This document shows, one piece after another, positions 15,815 through 24,415 of a stretch of DNA of 64,000 nt. The DNA lies in NCBI GenBank assembly GCA_964542745.1, contig CAZIVR010000004.1, forward strand, positions 17,902 through 81,901. The letters run 5' to 3'. The notes beneath the pieces are model-generated. The model did no database searches. It had not been told where the DNA came from and was given only the letters and a program-made list of their open reading frames with translations. Made by a program: the position numbers and the translations under genes. The stretch comes from DATKAB01 sp964542745 (GTDB lineage: Bacteria; Eisenbacteria; RBG-16-71-46). Each line of letters begins with the position of its first letter. Positions within the stretch are counted from its first letter, which is position 1.

Positions 15815-15844
15815 GGGCCGCTCGATCCCGCGTGAGCTTCGCCG

Positions 15845-16762
15845 CTACTCGAAGGGGAAGCGCATCCGCCACGCCTCGACCCGGCTGCACACGGCGTTGA
15901 GCGCGCTCTTCGCCTCCTCGTGCAGTTCCGAGAACTCTCGCGAGAGTTCGCGGAGTTTCCTAGCGCCCGCGGCTCCGGCGGGCCCGTCGTCGAGCACGGC
16001 GGCATGCATGGCCGACCGGAACGCCTCGCCCCACTCGGCATTCACCGGAGGAGCGTCCGCCCGCGTGTCGATGCCCAGCGCCTCGAGCGCGCTTCGGCTT
16101 ACTCCCGGCTTCGACAGCGCGAGCAGCACCTGCGTGCAGGACTCGTCGATCAGGCGCAGCCCCAGGGCCTCGTGGGCCCTGGCCTCGGCCCGATCGAGAT
16201 CGCCGATCAGTTCGTCGAAGGATGGCCGGACCGAGGGCGGGATCGTCCAGTCGGGGCCCGCCCCGAGCTGCGCGGCGAGGACCGCCAGGAAATACTGAAG
16301 GACTCCCGAGATCCGCAGATCCACGGAAAGGACCGGGTTCGGAGGAACCTGGGATCGCAGATCCACCCTCAGCAGGCTGCCGCCGCGTTCCGCCACCCCA
16401 ATGGGAACGTTGCGACAACCCATGAACAACCCCGACTCGTGGACGTACCGGCCGAGGTTGCTCGCGACGCGTGCCGTGGCGACGATGACCCGCAGGCGGC
16501 TCGCGGGGGTCGGCAGTTCCGAATCCGACGCATCGGGCTCGAGCGGATGACGGGCCCACTCGGGCGGCGGCCCCGCGAGCGGGACCGCCTCGCGCTGGAT
16601 GATCCAGGGGTGCGCCGAGGGCTTCAGGCGAAGCCGCTTCGCGTCCCACCAGTGGAGGGCGGTGAAGACCTGCGCCTCGACGGACTCGACGTGCAGAGCT
16701 CTCGCGGCAACGCTCACGGCAGAGCCTTGCGAGTAGCGGCTCTCGCGTCTCCCATGCGCCAT
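15845..16762 (-). CDS. hypothetical protein
   Basis: A 305-residue soluble-looking protein with no signal peptide, transmembrane segment or motif that I recognise. It has an N-terminal part rich in Ala/Val and Trp (TALHWWDAKRLRL), a middle with RVIVATARVASNLGRYVHES and a C-terminal helical region with acidic/basic heptads (EFSELHEEAKSALNAV) likely to form a coiled coil. GGAGG stands 5 nt before ATG 16762, which is why the open upstream part is not used. Possibly monocistronic. Confidence 0.7.
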   Translation of the reverse strand: MAHGRRESRYSQGSAVSVAARALHVESVEAQVFTALHWWDAKRLRLKPSAHPWIIQREAVPLAGPPPEWARHPLEPDASDSELPTPASRLRVIVATARVASNLGRYVHESGLFMGCRNVPIGVAERGGSLLRVDLRSQVPPNPVLSVDLRISGVLQYFLAVLAAQLGAGPDWTIPPSVRPSFDELIGDLDRAEARAHEALGLRLIDESCTQVLLALSKPGVSRSALEALGIDTRADAPPVNAEWGEAFRSAMHAAVLDDGPAGAAGARKLRELSREFSELHEEAKSALNAVCSRVEAWRMRFPFE

Positions 16763-17005
16763 GTCCTCCGGTCGGCTCGCGGCCAACGGATGATGGCGAT
16801 CCACGTGCGGCGAACGACCGACGCGGCGGGGAGCCCGCGTCGAGGGGGATGAGCTCGTCCAGCGCACGCAGCCTCGCGTGAAGGCCCCACTGTAGTGAGG
16901 AACCCCGATATGGCAAGTAAAATCGGGTGAGAAGAAATCGAGGCTCTGGATGTCCGTGGTTCAGACGAAGGCGGACCGCCCCGAAGCCCGCTTCAAACGT
17001 CCGGA

Positions 17006-18841
17006 CTAGATCGGCATCCGCCAGACCGCGTGGCCGAGGGTGGCGCCGAAGATTCCCGTGCCCCGCACCGCGAGCGCGACGACCGTGCTGAACGGAAGCC
17101 CGGCGTCGGCCGCGACCCAGGCGCCGCCCCGATCGCCCGATCGGAACACGGCACCGCTCGCGGTCACCGCCGCCACGGTCGTGCCGGATCCGGCGAGCGC
17201 CTGCACGATGCTCCCCGGGAGACCCGCCGAGACCCACGTCTGGCCGCCATCGCTCGAGCGAAACACGCCGTCCCCGGCGGAGCCCGCGTAGAGATCGGCG
17301 CCCGCCGACGCGAAGCAGAGGATCAGCGCGCTCGAAGGCATCCCGTTGCTCGAGGGCGTCCACGTCGCGCCGCGATCGGTCGACCGATAGACCGCAGCCC
17401 CCTGACCCGCGCTCGTGACACCCGCCAGCACGGCGCCGCCGTGCACGACGACGGACTGGAAGCCGGGGCTCGCCGGCATCCCGGCCGCGGAGAGCGCCCA
17501 GCTCGCGCCATCGTCGAGCGACCGGTAGAGCGCCGACGAGGGTCCGCCCACGCCTGCGAACAGGTCGCTTCCGCTCACGGCCAGCGCGAGCACGTCGGCG
17601 CCGGCGGGAAGCCCGCTGCTCGCGTCGCTCCAGTTCGCGCCGCCGTCGGTCGAGCGCTTCACCCCCGCGGTTCGGGTTCCCACGAACATCGCGGCCGGCG
17701 TGGCGGCGATGGACTCGACGAACTCCGAGGTGAGGCCGGTGGCGGACCACGTCGCGCCATCGTCGGGGGATCGGAACAGGCCCTGCCCCTGGGTTCCCGC
17801 GTAGAGCGTCGTGCCCAGGAACGCGATCGTCGAGACGTTCGAGCGTGGCGGCCCCCGCGAGCTCCACGTCGCGCCCGCATTGGTGCTCCGATGAACGCCG
17901 CTCCCCGCGGTGCCCACCAGCAGCGCGCCCGCGGTGGAGGCGAACGCGCGGACCGGCACGCCGGGAACGAGCGCACCGCTCGCCACCTGCCATGAATCGC
18001 CGTTGTTGGCGCTGCGAAAGACGCGACCGTCCGCCGCGCCGAGCCCCGCATACAGCGACAGGCCGTCGGCGTGCAGCGCCTCGACCCTGGCACCCGCGGG
18101 CAGGCCGACGCTCACGGGATCCCAGCTCGCGCCGTCGTCGCTCGAGCGATAGACCCCCTGCCCCGCGGTGCCCGCGAGCACGTGCTGGAGCACCGCCGTC
18201 AGGCTCAGCACGGAGGCACCCGGCAGGCCGCTCGAGGCGAGCGTCCACGTGCTCCCCAGGTTGGTCGAACGGAAGATCTCCCCGCCGGAAGTCCCCGCAT
18301 AGAGGCCCGAGGCGGTCGAAACCAGCGCCGTGACGGTGGCACCCGTCGTGATTCCGAACCCGGCGTCCACCCACGTGGCACCGAGGTTGGTCGAGCGGTA
18401 GAGCCCGGTGGATTCGATTCCGGCGAACAGCGCCGATCCGCTCGCCGCGAGCACCGACACCACCGGACTGGCGGGGAGGCCGGCGTCCGCCGCGGTCCAC
18501 GTGAGCCCGCCGTCGCTCGAGCGCAGCACCGCGTTCAGCGTGGCCGCGAACCGGTCGGTGCCGATCGCCGAGAGTTCGATCGTCGGGTCGAAGTGCACGG
18601 TCGTCCACGTCGCGCCGTCGTCGGTCGAGCGCGCGATGCCGTGAAACGTGCCGGCCAGCAGCACGCCTCCGACGGCCTGCAGCGCGTAGACGCTCTCGGT
18701 GGACGGGCCCGCGGTGGAGGCCCAGGGGGGCGCCAAGGGCGCGCCGGGCGCCACGATGCCGCCGCCCCCCTTTCGTTCGCAGCCCGTGGCACCGGCCGTG
18801 AGCAGGATCAGCACGACGGCGAATTCGCGACGCAAACTCAT
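17006..18841 (-). CDS. Asp-box (BNR) beta-propeller lipoprotein
   Basis: A 611-residue exported protein. A signal peptide leads to Cys21 (GATGC), a plausible lipidation site, then a glycine-rich linker. The rest is a dozen or so repeats of roughly 44 residues, each with an Asp-box of the form S-x-D-x-G-x-T-W (for example STDDGATW, SSDGGLTW, STDRGATW). Such repeats build sialidase or VPS10/Ycf48-like propellers; no catalytic residues are apparent, so a binding or scaffold role on the cell surface is more likely. GGAGGGAA lies 8 nt before ATG 18841. The internal repeats make the DNA repetitive at low identity. Confidence 0.88.
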   Translation of the reverse strand: MSLRREFAVVLILLTAGATGCERKGGGGIVAPGAPLAPPWASTAGPSTESVYALQAVGGVLLAGTFHGIARSTDDGATWTTVHFDPTIELSAIGTDRFAATLNAVLRSSDGGLTWTAADAGLPASPVVSVLAASGSALFAGIESTGLYRSTNLGATWVDAGFGITTGATVTALVSTASGLYAGTSGGEIFRSTNLGSTWTLASSGLPGASVLSLTAVLQHVLAGTAGQGVYRSSDDGASWDPVSVGLPAGARVEALHADGLSLYAGLGAADGRVFRSANNGDSWQVASGALVPGVPVRAFASTAGALLVGTAGSGVHRSTNAGATWSSRGPPRSNVSTIAFLGTTLYAGTQGQGLFRSPDDGATWSATGLTSEFVESIAATPAAMFVGTRTAGVKRSTDGGANWSDASSGLPAGADVLALAVSGSDLFAGVGGPSSALYRSLDDGASWALSAAGMPASPGFQSVVVHGGAVLAGVTSAGQGAAVYRSTDRGATWTPSSNGMPSSALILCFASAGADLYAGSAGDGVFRSSDGGQTWVSAGLPGSIVQALAGSGTTVAAVTASGAVFRSGDRGGAWVAADAGLPFSTVVALAVRGTGIFGATLGHAVWRMPI

Positions 18842-19086
18842 GTCAGCGGTTCCCTCCGTCCGAACCCGGTCGGGTGGTCGTGGGTGTGAGAACTAGGCGG
18901 ACTCTAGCCGAGCGCGAACCCGGCGGCGACGCACTTCTCCGCGTACGACACCGGCGCTCCCTGCCTCGCCGGACCCGAGGGCCCCGGTCCGCCCGACCCC
19001 GACCTCGACCCGCCACGGTTCGCACGAAGCGGGCCCCTCCGGCAGTATGCGAATTCACGCGCCACGCGCGTCGAGAGGAGAGGGAG

Positions 19087-19188
19087 ATGCCGATTCTCGA
19101 GTTCCATGGTCGCCGCGACGACAACAGCGCGATCCCCGTCATCGCGCTGCGCGACTGGGGATCGCACTACCGGAGACGCACCACGTGA
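19087..19188 (+). CDS. possible 33-residue leader ORF before the epimerase gene
   Basis: ATG 19087 follows a strong purine-rich site (GAGAGGAGAGGGAG) and encodes 33 residues beginning MPILEFHGRRDD and ending in a basic stretch. The stop overlaps the GTG of the next gene (GTGA). The peptide is not recognised. It could be a real small protein or a translated leader that couples initiation of the epimerase gene, which lacks a good site of its own. Confidence 0.45.
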   Translation: MPILEFHGRRDDNSAIPVIALRDWGSHYRRRTT

Positions 19189-20636
19189 GCGTCGGCGGCG
19201 CGGCGTCCCCTTCGGTTCTGCTCACCGGCGCCACCGGCTACGTCGGCGGAAGGCTGCTGCCCGAACTCGAGGCGCGCGGCGTGCGGGTGCGGTGCCTCGC
19301 CCGGCGGCCGGACTTCCTGCGAGCGCGCGTCGGGCCGGGCACCGAGGTCGTGGCCGGCGACGTGCGCGACGCGGCCGCACTCGAACGCGCGATGGCCGGC
19401 ACGGACTCGTGCTACTTCCTGGTCCACTCCATGTCGGAGGGCGCGTCCTTCGCCGAGGAGGAGCGGCGCTCCGCCGAGCGGTTCGGCGCCGCCGCGCGCA
19501 GCGCGGGAGTGCGGCGCATCGTCTACCTGGGCGGGCTCGCCCACGGGGAGAACCTCTCCGAGCACCTCCAGAGCCGACTCGACGTGGGCCGGGTGCTGGC
19601 GGAGTCGGGAGTCCCGGTCGTCGAATTGCGCGCCTCGATCGTCATCGGGTCCGGGAGCCTTTCCTTCGAGATGGTGCGCAGCCTGGTCGAGCGGCTCCCG
19701 GTCATGGTCACGCCGCGCTGGGTCGGCACGCTCGCCCAGCCCATCGCGATCGAGGACGTGATCGCCTACCTCGTGGCCGCGCTGGAGGCGCCGCCCGAGG
19801 TGCGCGGCGTCTTCGAGATCGGCGGCGCCGAGCGTGTCTCGTACGGCGAGATCATGCGGGCCTACGCCGAAGCCCGGAGCCTCCGGCGGCTCATGATCCC
19901 GGTGCCGGTGCTCACCCCGCGGCTCTCGAGCCTGTGGCTCGCGCTCATCACCCCGCTCTACGCGCGGGTCGGCCGCGAGCTGATCGAGGGGGTGCGCAAC
20001 GAGACGGTCGTGCGCGACCCGCGGGCACTCGAGACGTTCGCCGTTCGCCCGCGCGGCATCCGCGCCGCGATCGAGCGCGCGCTTCGCAACGAGGACCGCG
20101 ACTTCGCGCTCACCCGCTGGTCGGACGCGCTGTCGGAGTCCGGCCCCGCCACCCACCGGGCGTTCGGATCCCGCGTCGTGGATTCCCGCACCGCGCGGGT
20201 CGCGTGCACGCCCTCCCAGGCGTTCGCGCCCATTCGCCGCATCGGCGGCGAGCGGGGCTGGTACTACGCGAACACGCTGTGGCGCCTGCGCGGGTTCCTC
20301 GACCGGCTCGTGGGCGGCCCCGGGCTGCGGCGCGGAAGGCGCGACCCCGAGCGGCTGGTTCCCGGCGACGCGCTCGACTTCTGGCGCGTCGAGGCCGTCG
20401 AGCCCGACCGGCGTCTCCGTCTCGCGGCCGAGATGCGCCTCCCCGGCCGCGCCTGGCTGCAGTTCGAGCTCGAACCCGACGGCAATCACACGGTGATCCG
20501 CCAGACCGCGCTCTTCGATCCGCTCGGGCTCGCGGGACTCCTCTACTGGTACGCGCTCTACCCGGTGCACGAACTGGTGTTCGGCGGCATGCTGCGGGGG
20601 ATCGCCGAGCGTGCCCGGCGCGAGGCGAGGCGCTAG
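19185..20636 (+). CDS. NAD(P)-dependent epimerase-like oxidoreductase with C-terminal DUF2867 domain
   Basis: A 483-residue protein. The N-terminal Rossmann domain has GATGYVGGRL near residues 14-23 and a short-chain-dehydrogenase/atypical epimerase layout (YFLVHSM, YLGGLAHGENLSEHL). The C-terminal part from about 325 (RVACTPSQAFAPIRRIGGERGWYY and RLAAEMRLPGRAWLQFEL) is the DUF2867/SRPBCC-like region usual in these proteins. They are often annotated as SDR family oxidoreductases of unknown substrate. GTG 19185 is chosen because the conserved part starts right after it and it overlaps the small ORF upstream. Confidence 0.88.
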   Translation: MSVGGAASPSVLLTGATGYVGGRLLPELEARGVRVRCLARRPDFLRARVGPGTEVVAGDVRDAAALERAMAGTDSCYFLVHSMSEGASFAEEERRSAERFGAAARSAGVRRIVYLGGLAHGENLSEHLQSRLDVGRVLAESGVPVVELRASIVIGSGSLSFEMVRSLVERLPVMVTPRWVGTLAQPIAIEDVIAYLVAALEAPPEVRGVFEIGGAERVSYGEIMRAYAEARSLRRLMIPVPVLTPRLSSLWLALITPLYARVGRELIEGVRNETVVRDPRALETFAVRPRGIRAAIERALRNEDRDFALTRWSDALSESGPATHRAFGSRVVDSRTARVACTPSQAFAPIRRIGGERGWYYANTLWRLRGFLDRLVGGPGLRRGRRDPERLVPGDALDFWRVEAVEPDRRLRLAAEMRLPGRAWLQFELEPDGNHTVIRQTALFDPLGLAGLLYWYALYPVHELVFGGMLRGIAERARREARR

Positions 20637-20639
20637 ACT
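20634..20639 (+). promoter_or_regulatory. -10-like TAGACT, putative leaderless promoter
   Basis: TAGACT lies 9 nt before GTG 20649. The block TAGACTGCCGCG recurs exactly before the symporter start at 23121. No ribosome-binding site is present. Confidence 0.5.
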
Positions 20640-20648
20640 GCCGCGATC

Positions 20649-23042
20649 GTGACCCAGCGGCTCTCTCATTACACGCTCCTCGACGTGGCCGGCTCCGGCG
20701 GCATGGGAGTCGTGCATCGCGCCCGCGACGAGCGGCTCGAACGCGAGGTGGCGATCAAGCTGCTGCCCGCCGGGCTGCTCTCGGACGACGCCGCGCGCAC
20801 CCGCTTCCGGCGCGAGGCGCTGGCCCTGTCCAAGCTCAACCACCCGAACATCGCGACCATTCACGACTTCGACCACGACCAGGGCGTGGACTTCCTGGTG
20901 ATGGAATGGGTGCCGGGTGAAACCCTCGACCGGCGGGTGAGCCGCGGCCCGATTCCCGAGGCCGAGCTGATCCCGATCGCGCTGCAGATCGCCGACGCCA
21001 TGGCGGCGGCCCATGCCGGCGGCGTCGTGCACCGCGACCTGAAGCCCGCGAACCTGCGCATCACCCCGGAGGGCCGGCTCAAGGTGCTCGACTTCGGCCT
21101 CGCGCGCCTCACGGCGATGGACGAGCGGGCGCGCACCGCGACCGCCACCGAGGCCGGCGTCACTCCCGGCACGCTCGCCTACATGCCGCCCGAGTCGTTC
21201 ACCGGCCGGCCGGCCGAACCGAGCGGCGACCTCTTCTCGCTCGGGGTCGTGCTCTACGAATCGGCGACCGGCCGGCGCCCGTTCGACGGCCGCAATCCCG
21301 GCGAGGTGATCCACGCGATCCTGCAGGCGTCGCCCGCGGCGCCCCGGCTCGTGAACCCGCGGATCTCGCCCGGACTCCAGCAGGTCATCCTGCGCCTGCT
21401 GCAGCGCGAGCCCGAGCGCCGCCCCGCGAGCGCCGGCGCGCTCCTCGAGGAGTTGCGCGCCCTCGGCATGCCCGACTCCCCGCAGTTGGGGCGCGGGCCG
21501 GAGCCGATCCGGTCGCTGGCCGTGCTTCCGCTCGAGAACCTGTCGGGAGACCCCGCCCAGGAGTATTTCGCCGACGGGATGACCGAGGCGCTGATCGCGG
21601 ACATCGCGCGGCTGCGCGAGCTCCGCGTGATCTCGAGGACGTCCATGATGCGCTACAAGGGCGTGCGCAAGACCATCGCCGAGATCGCCGGCGAACTGCG
21701 CGTGGATTCCGTGCTCGAGGGATCGGTGGCGCGCGGCGGCGACCGCGTGCGGGTGAGCGTGCAGCTCATCGATGTCCGCAGCGAGACCCACCTCTGGTCG
21801 GAACGCTACGACCGCGCCATGCAGGACGTGCTCGAGCTGCAGAGCGACGTGGCCCGGGCGGTCGCCCGGGAGATTCGCGAGGCGCTGGTGGGCGATGCGG
21901 CGCCTCGACCGGATCGGGCCGTCGCTCCCGCCGCATCGCCCCCGGCCCCGTCGCGAACGATCGGCTCGCCCCCGGGCACGAGCTTCTTCGGAAGGCTCAG
22001 GTCGCTGCTGCCGAAACCCCAGACGCCACGGCCCGGCAGCCGGTCGTCGCCCGCGCGCCGCGTGGACCCCGAGGCCTACGACGCCTACCTGCGGGCCCGT
22101 CACCACCTCGACCGGCGCAGCGACGAGAGCCTGAACCGCGCGCTCGAATACCTGCAGACCGCCCTCGAGCGCGATCCCGACTTCGCCCTCGCCCACGTGG
22201 CGCGGGCCGAGGCGCTCGCGGTGCTCGGCTTCCACGAATTCGCCCCTCCCGGCGACGCGTTCCCGAAGGCGCGCGCCTCCGCGCGACGCGCGCTGGAACT
22301 CGATTCGAAGCTCGGCGAAGCGCACGCCGTGCTCGGGTACTACGCCCTGCACCACGAGTGGGACTGGGCGAGTTCCGAGCGCCATTTCCGGAAGGCGCTG
22401 GAGTACGGACCCAACAACGCCACCACACGACTGTGGTACGTGAACCTGCTCATCGCGTCGGGCCGCCTGGACGAGGCCCTCGCCGAGGCGCACGCCTCGA
22501 TCGAGCACGATCCGCTCTCGCTGATCCTCAACCTCGTCACCGGCTGGGTTCACTTCTTCCGGCGCGAGTACGAGGCGGCGTTCCGCGAGATGGGCCGTCC
22601 CCTGGAACTCGAACCCCGGTTCTTCCAGCCCCACCAGTGGCGCGGGTGGACCCTGCACCAGCTGGGCCGGGATCGCGAGGCCGCCCGGCACCTGGAGGGC
22701 GCCGCGGAGCTGATCCAGCACGAGCCCACCTCGCTGCTGTGCCGCATTCACAGTCACGCCTACGACGGGCGCCGCGGCGACGCCCTCGCCGCCCTCGGCG
22801 AACTCGAGGCGCTCGCCTCCAGTCGCCACGTCAGCCCCTTCTCCGTCTCGCTCTGCCATCTGGCCGTCGGAAACCGCGAGCGGGCCCTCGACTGGCTCGA
22901 GCGCGCCCGTGATCTGCGTTCGCCGTGGATCGGATTCCTGAACCAGGACCCGCGCATGGACGAGCTGCGCGGCGACCCGCGTTTCGAGGCCCTGCGGGCC
23001 CTTCCCGGCCGCGGCACCACGCGGAGCGATGCCTCCGACTGA
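20649..23042 (+). CDS. serine/threonine protein kinase with TolB-like and TPR regions
   Basis: A 797-residue signalling protein. The Hanks-type kinase domain (1 to about 270) has a glycine-rich loop (AGSGGMGVVH), Lys37, the catalytic HRDLKPAN with Asp130 and DFG at 148-150, so it should be active. Residues about 288-420 match the TolB/FlgO-like segment seen in such kinases and in adenylate cyclases (SLAVLPLENLSGDP, FADGMTEALI). TPR repeats fill about 470-790. No transmembrane helix is evident, so it is probably cytoplasmic. The target is not known. Confidence 0.92.
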   Translation: MTQRLSHYTLLDVAGSGGMGVVHRARDERLEREVAIKLLPAGLLSDDAARTRFRREALALSKLNHPNIATIHDFDHDQGVDFLVMEWVPGETLDRRVSRGPIPEAELIPIALQIADAMAAAHAGGVVHRDLKPANLRITPEGRLKVLDFGLARLTAMDERARTATATEAGVTPGTLAYMPPESFTGRPAEPSGDLFSLGVVLYESATGRRPFDGRNPGEVIHAILQASPAAPRLVNPRISPGLQQVILRLLQREPERRPASAGALLEELRALGMPDSPQLGRGPEPIRSLAVLPLENLSGDPAQEYFADGMTEALIADIARLRELRVISRTSMMRYKGVRKTIAEIAGELRVDSVLEGSVARGGDRVRVSVQLIDVRSETHLWSERYDRAMQDVLELQSDVARAVAREIREALVGDAAPRPDRAVAPAASPPAPSRTIGSPPGTSFFGRLRSLLPKPQTPRPGSRSSPARRVDPEAYDAYLRARHHLDRRSDESLNRALEYLQTALERDPDFALAHVARAEALAVLGFHEFAPPGDAFPKARASARRALELDSKLGEAHAVLGYYALHHEWDWASSERHFRKALEYGPNNATTRLWYVNLLIASGRLDEALAEAHASIEHDPLSLILNLVTGWVHFFRREYEAAFREMGRPLELEPRFFQPHQWRGWTLHQLGRDREAARHLEGAAELIQHEPTSLLCRIHSHAYDGRRGDALAALGELEALASSRHVSPFSVSLCHLAVGNRERALDWLERARDLRSPWIGFLNQDPRMDELRGDPRFEALRALPGRGTTRSDASD

Positions 23043-23106
23043 CGCGCCGGCCGCCGCCGAGACGCCTCCTCCGCAGATTCCGCTTCGCTCCGTGCGGACG
23101 CGCGAC

Positions 23107-23112
23107 TAGACT
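23107..23112 (+). promoter_or_regulatory. -10-like TAGACT, putative leaderless promoter
   Basis: TAGACT ends 8 nt before ATG 23121, with the same 12-nt block as upstream of the kinase gene at 20649 and no ribosome-binding site. Confidence 0.5.
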
Positions 23113-23120
23113 GCCGCGCC

Positions 23121-24395
23121 ATGCATTCTCGGCTCTCGATGCAGATGATCGCCGGCCTCGTCGCCGGCCTCGTGCTCGGCGTGATCGCGCACCTCACGAT
23201 GGGCGGTAGCCCCGCGCTCGAGAACGTGACCCGGTACGTCACCGAGCCGGTCGGGAAGATCTTCCTGCGGCTGCTGTTCGTGCTGGTGATCCCCCTCATC
23301 GTGTCGGCCCTGGCGCTCGGCGTGGCCGGCGTGGGCGACATGCGGCGGCTCGGCCGGATCGGGCTCAAGACCTTCGCCTACACCGTGGTGGTGTCGGGCA
23401 TCGCCGTGCTGATCGGGGTGGGCATGGTGAACGCCTTCAAGCCCGGCGCCGGCGTCTCGCCCGAGGTGAAGCAGCTGCTGCTCGCGCGCCCCGGCGCCGC
23501 GCCCCCCGCGGCTCCGAGCGCCGGCACCAGCGGCGTGGACTTCTTCGTCGGCCTCTTCCCCAACAACATCGTGAAGGCCATGGCCGACGGCGACATGCTC
23601 GCCGTGATGGTGTTCGCGCTGTTCCTCGGCATCGGGCTCTCGCTCACCCGAACCGATCCCGCCCGACGGCTCGAGGACGCCCTGCAGGGCCTCTACGACG
23701 TGGTGATGCGCCTGCTCGGCCTGGTGCTGCGCATGGCACCCGTCGCCGTGGCGTGCCTGCTCTTCACCCTCGTGGCTCGACTCGGCTTCGACGTGCTGCG
23801 CCAGCTCGGCGCCTACGTGCTGGTGGTGGTGGGCGCGCTCGCGATCCAGCAGTTCGTCGTGTACTCCATCAGCGTCGCGTGGCTCGGCGGCATGAACCCC
23901 CTGCACTTCTTCCGCTCCGTGCGCGAGCCCATGCTGACCGCGTTCTCGACCGCGTCGAGCAACGCCACGCTGCCCGTGTCGCTGGCCGCCGCGGAGAGCG
24001 AACTCAAGCTCCCCCGCCACGTGAGCCGCTTCGTGCTCACCATCGGCTCGACCGCCAACCAGAACGGCACCGCGCTCTTCGAGGGCGTGACCGTGTTGTT
24101 CCTGGCCCAGTTCTACGGCATCGAGCTCTCGATCGCCCAGCAGCTGACCGTGGTGTTCATCTGCATCCTCGGCGGCATCGGCACCGCGGGAGTCCCCGCC
24201 GGATCCATCCCCGTGGTGATCATGATCCTCGGGCTCGTGGGGATACCGGCCGAAGGCATCGGCATGATCCTCGGCGTGGACCGCTTCCTCGACATGTGCC
24301 GGACCACGCTGAACGTCACCGGCGACCTCGCCGCGGCGGTCGTCGTGGCGCGCGGGGAACCGCAGACGTTCGTGGGGTACGAGGGGGAGGGGTAG
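23121..24395 (+). CDS. dicarboxylate/amino acid:cation symporter (DAACS family)
   Basis: A 424-residue secondary transporter of the GltP/DctA type that takes up glutamate, aspartate or C4-dicarboxylates with Na+ or H+. Diagnostic blocks are TASSNATLPVSLAAAE (the serine-rich hairpin), GSTANQNGTALFEGV (the NMDGT-like ion and substrate site, reading NQNGT here), VPAGSIPVVIMIL and GVDRFLDMCRTTLNVTGD. The Asp and Arg of this last helix bind the substrate amino and side-chain groups in relatives. An extra Ala/Pro-rich loop lies near 120-140. Exact substrate is not predictable. Confidence 0.93.
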   Translation: MHSRLSMQMIAGLVAGLVLGVIAHLTMGGSPALENVTRYVTEPVGKIFLRLLFVLVIPLIVSALALGVAGVGDMRRLGRIGLKTFAYTVVVSGIAVLIGVGMVNAFKPGAGVSPEVKQLLLARPGAAPPAAPSAGTSGVDFFVGLFPNNIVKAMADGDMLAVMVFALFLGIGLSLTRTDPARRLEDALQGLYDVVMRLLGLVLRMAPVAVACLLFTLVARLGFDVLRQLGAYVLVVVGALAIQQFVVYSISVAWLGGMNPLHFFRSVREPMLTAFSTASSNATLPVSLAAAESELKLPRHVSRFVLTIGSTANQNGTALFEGVTVLFLAQFYGIELSIAQQLTVVFICILGGIGTAGVPAGSIPVVIMILGLVGIPAEGIGMILGVDRFLDMCRTTLNVTGDLAAAVVVARGEPQTFVGYEGEG

Positions 24396-24415
24396 GAGAT
24401 ATACCGAGGATCGCT

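Noticed and set aside
17006..18841. Repeat-rich gene as a possible CRISPR or tandem DNA repeat
   Set aside because: The periodicity is that of degenerate Asp-box protein repeats; the DNA copies differ and no spacers of fixed length exist.
19167..22859. Antisense open frame of 1230 codons opposite the epimerase and kinase genes
   Set aside because: Same mirror effect; both plus-strand genes have clear domains and catalytic residues.
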